Shown here in pieces: positions 16,699 to 17,703 of a stretch of 17,703 bases of DNA (the stretch's first letter is position 1; each line of letters begins with the position of its first letter). Both the position numbers and the translations under genes were made by a program. The stretch is from NCBI GenBank assembly GCA_017881545.1, contig JADGQU010000016.1:1-17703 (forward strand), written 5' to 3'. The notes beneath the pieces are model-generated. The model made no database searches. It saw only the letters and a program-made list of their open reading frames with translations, and was not told where the DNA came from. Source of the stretch: Gemmatimonadaceae bacterium. GTDB lineage: Bacteria; Gemmatimonadota; Gemmatimonadetes; Gemmatimonadales; Gemmatimonadaceae.

Positions 16699-17264
16699 CC
16701 GCGCTTCGTCTCCGTCACCGGGATCGAAGCGAGAAAACTCTCGACGATCTTCCGATTTGCCTGGTCGTCGAGATTCTTCTCGATCACCTTGCTCGCCCCG
16801 GCGATTGCCAGCTCGATCGCCTCGCGGCGCAGCTCGGCGATCGCCCGCTCCTTCTCCTGCTCGATCTCGCGGCGGGCGCGTTCCAGCATCTGCTGCTGCT
16901 GCTGGTGCGTCTCCTCGATCATCTGCGCGCGCAGCTTGTCACCGACCTGACGCCCCTCGACGATGATCTTCTGCGCCTCCAGCCTCGCCGCCTCGATCTG
17001 ACGCAGCTGCTCGGCCAGCGCGCGCGCGGCTTCTTCGCGGTCACGCTTCGCTCCCTCGATCGCTTCCTCGAGCGCCTTTTCGCGCGCCTCGACCGCGGCC
17101 GTGATCTTCGGGAAAACGACCTTGCCGAGGATGGCGAAAAGGATCAGGAAGACGACGAACGTCCAGAACATGAGGCCGCCGTTCAGCGACAGAAGATCGC
17201 CCGATGGCACGGACTCCTCCGGAACTGTGGTCGTCTGCAGGAGCGCGAAGATGAAAGTCGGCAT
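16695..17264 (-). CDS. atpF: F1F0 ATP synthase subunit b
   Basis: This 189-residue membrane stator subunit has a single membrane helix at about 31-50 (LMFWTFVVFLILFAILGKVV), then the invariant-style FPKITAAVEAREKALEEAIEGAK. A long charged helix (about 60-165, rich in Glu, Arg, Ala and Gln, with Q4-5 near 120) dimerises and reaches up to F1. The first 30 residues (MPTFIFALLQTTTVPEE...) form a short extra hydrophobic, Thr-rich lead, which many b subunits lack. No clear ribosome binding site precedes the ATG, and the gene is 107 bases after atpE, beyond a strong hairpin. That could keep b at a lower level than the c subunit. Confidence 0.95.
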   Translation of the reverse strand: MPTFIFALLQTTTVPEESVPSGDLLSLNGGLMFWTFVVFLILFAILGKVVFPKITAAVEAREKALEEAIEGAKRDREEAARALAEQLRQIEAARLEAQKIIVEGRQVGDKLRAQMIEETHQQQQQMLERARREIEQEKERAIAELRREAIELAIAGASKVIEKNLDDQANRKIVESFLASIPVTETKRG

Positions 17265-17326
17265 GGTTGCGTAGTGATGTCGACGGAGATTCCGCCGGAG
17301 TTTGAATTGCTGGTTTTTTTTGGACC

Positions 17327-17358
17327 TGGGTCGCGGAGCCTTGGCGCGCCGCGACCCA
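17327..17358 (-). promoter_or_regulatory. Intercistronic hairpin between atpE and atpF
   Basis: A perfect 10-base inverted repeat (TGGGTCGCGG at 17327-17336 with its complement at 17349-17358, 12-base loop) lies just after the atpE stop. On the minus strand it is followed by a run of eight A, not T (17314-17321), so it is not an intrinsic terminator for this operon. Hairpins in such places often protect the 3' end of the upstream message or set a processing point, which would favour the many-copy c subunit over b. The rest of the 107-base gap shows nothing recognisable. Confidence 0.6.
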
Positions 17359-17371
17359 CGCCCGTACTACT

Positions 17372-17656
17372 CTAGAACTTGAACTTATTCTGAATCAGGA
17401 ACGCGATGACGATCGCGAACAATGCGGCTCCCTCGATGAGGGCCGCGAAGATGATCGCGCCGTTCTGAATGCGCGCGGCCATCTCCGGCTGACGAGCCAT
17501 TCCATCCATTGCCTGCCCAGCGAGACGTCCGATTCCAATACCTGCGCCGATTACGGCGAGACCCGCACCAATGCCAGCGCCGAGCATGCCCCACGCGCCC
17601 GTGTATTCGCGGGTAAACGTCGCTGCAGCCTGGAGTAGCGGAAACATGCCAACCAT
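17372..17656 (-). CDS. atpE: F1F0 ATP synthase subunit c (proton-binding ring)
   Basis: This 94-residue protein forms the rotating F0 ring. Helix 1 holds the glycine pattern GAGIGAGLAVIGAGIGIG (about 26-43) for tight helix packing. The cytoplasmic loop is ARQPE (54-58), and helix 2 carries the ion-binding carboxylate in FAALIEGAALF (E75). The residue after it is Gly, not Ser or Thr, and helix 1 lacks the Gln of sodium-type rings, so H+ is the likely coupling ion. The start at 17656 is chosen over in-frame ATGs at 17674 and 17692 because GGGGAAG (17662-17668) stands five bases before it. The first 20 residues (MVGMFPLLQAAATF...) are a longer, hydrophobic lead than in E. coli subunit c. Confidence 0.95.
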   Translation of the reverse strand: MVGMFPLLQAAATFTREYTGAWGMLGAGIGAGLAVIGAGIGIGRLAGQAMDGMARQPEMAARIQNGAIIFAALIEGAALFAIVIAFLIQNKFKF

Positions 17657-17703
17657 TGTTGCTTCCCCTTTCATTTCAAGGTGATATGTCATGCTCGCGA
17701 CCT
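17657..17703 (-). promoter_or_regulatory. Leader of atpE with ribosome binding site
   Basis: The 47 bases before atpE hold the strong site GGGGAAG (17662-17668). One minus-strand frame entering from the window edge reads Arg-Ser-Arg-Ala and stops at TGA (17689-17691), which could be the end of atpB (subunit a), the usual neighbour. That is too little sequence to call a gene. Confidence 0.45.

Noticed and set aside
17327..17358. Hairpin after atpE as an intrinsic terminator
   Set aside because: On the transcribed strand it is followed by A residues, and on the other strand the T run precedes the stem.

Overview
The window looks like a chromosomal piece of a GC-rich, Gram-negative, free-living bacterium. 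The supporting signs are many exported proteins and lipoproteins, a TolC-type outer membrane channel and an H+-type F0 cluster. The gene mix, the Gly/Ala-rich low-complexity segments and the protein style would suit Gemmatimonadota or a relative, but that placement is an impression and was not tested. I see no transposase, integrase, tRNA, rRNA, CRISPR array or origin. Genes are tightly packed and no gene-free stretch exceeds about 130 bases.

Plus strand, 1-1715: the C-terminal end of an S9 (prolyl oligopeptidase/DPP4-type) peptidase overlaps by 4 bases a small YbdD/YjiX (DUF466) protein. A long hairpin follows, then a DUF4349-type membrane lipoprotein. Every other gene (1705-17656) is on the minus strand, and the two blocks meet tail-to-tail with an 11-base overlap at 1705-1715.

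Minus strand, in transcription order from the right edge: (1) atpE-atpF-atpH (F0 c, F0 b, F1 delta), ended by a good rho-independent terminator, with no atpA/G/D/C following; (2) a three-gene envelope export operon of TolC-like channel, MacA/HlyD-like adaptor and MacB-like FtsX permease, with no ATPase gene; (3) a promoter-led operon of two M16 peptidases (one with the zinc motif, one lacking it), a PIG3-type quinone oxidoreductase and an APH-fold kinase, all joined by overlaps or very short gaps; (4) a sugar-activation operon of PMI-type cupin, sugar-nucleotidyltransferase with a left-handed beta-helix tail, and an MFS transporter; (5) three co-directional exported proteins of unknown function: a 435-residue lipoprotein, then two paralogous two-helix membrane proteins that share a C-terminal WWYNRDL motif.

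The parts I consider least described are block 5, the Gly15-bearing insert in the adaptor, the YbdD/S9-peptidase coupling, and the RNA structures at 699-736 and between atpE and atpF. All family names come from recognising motifs by eye; no database search was possible.
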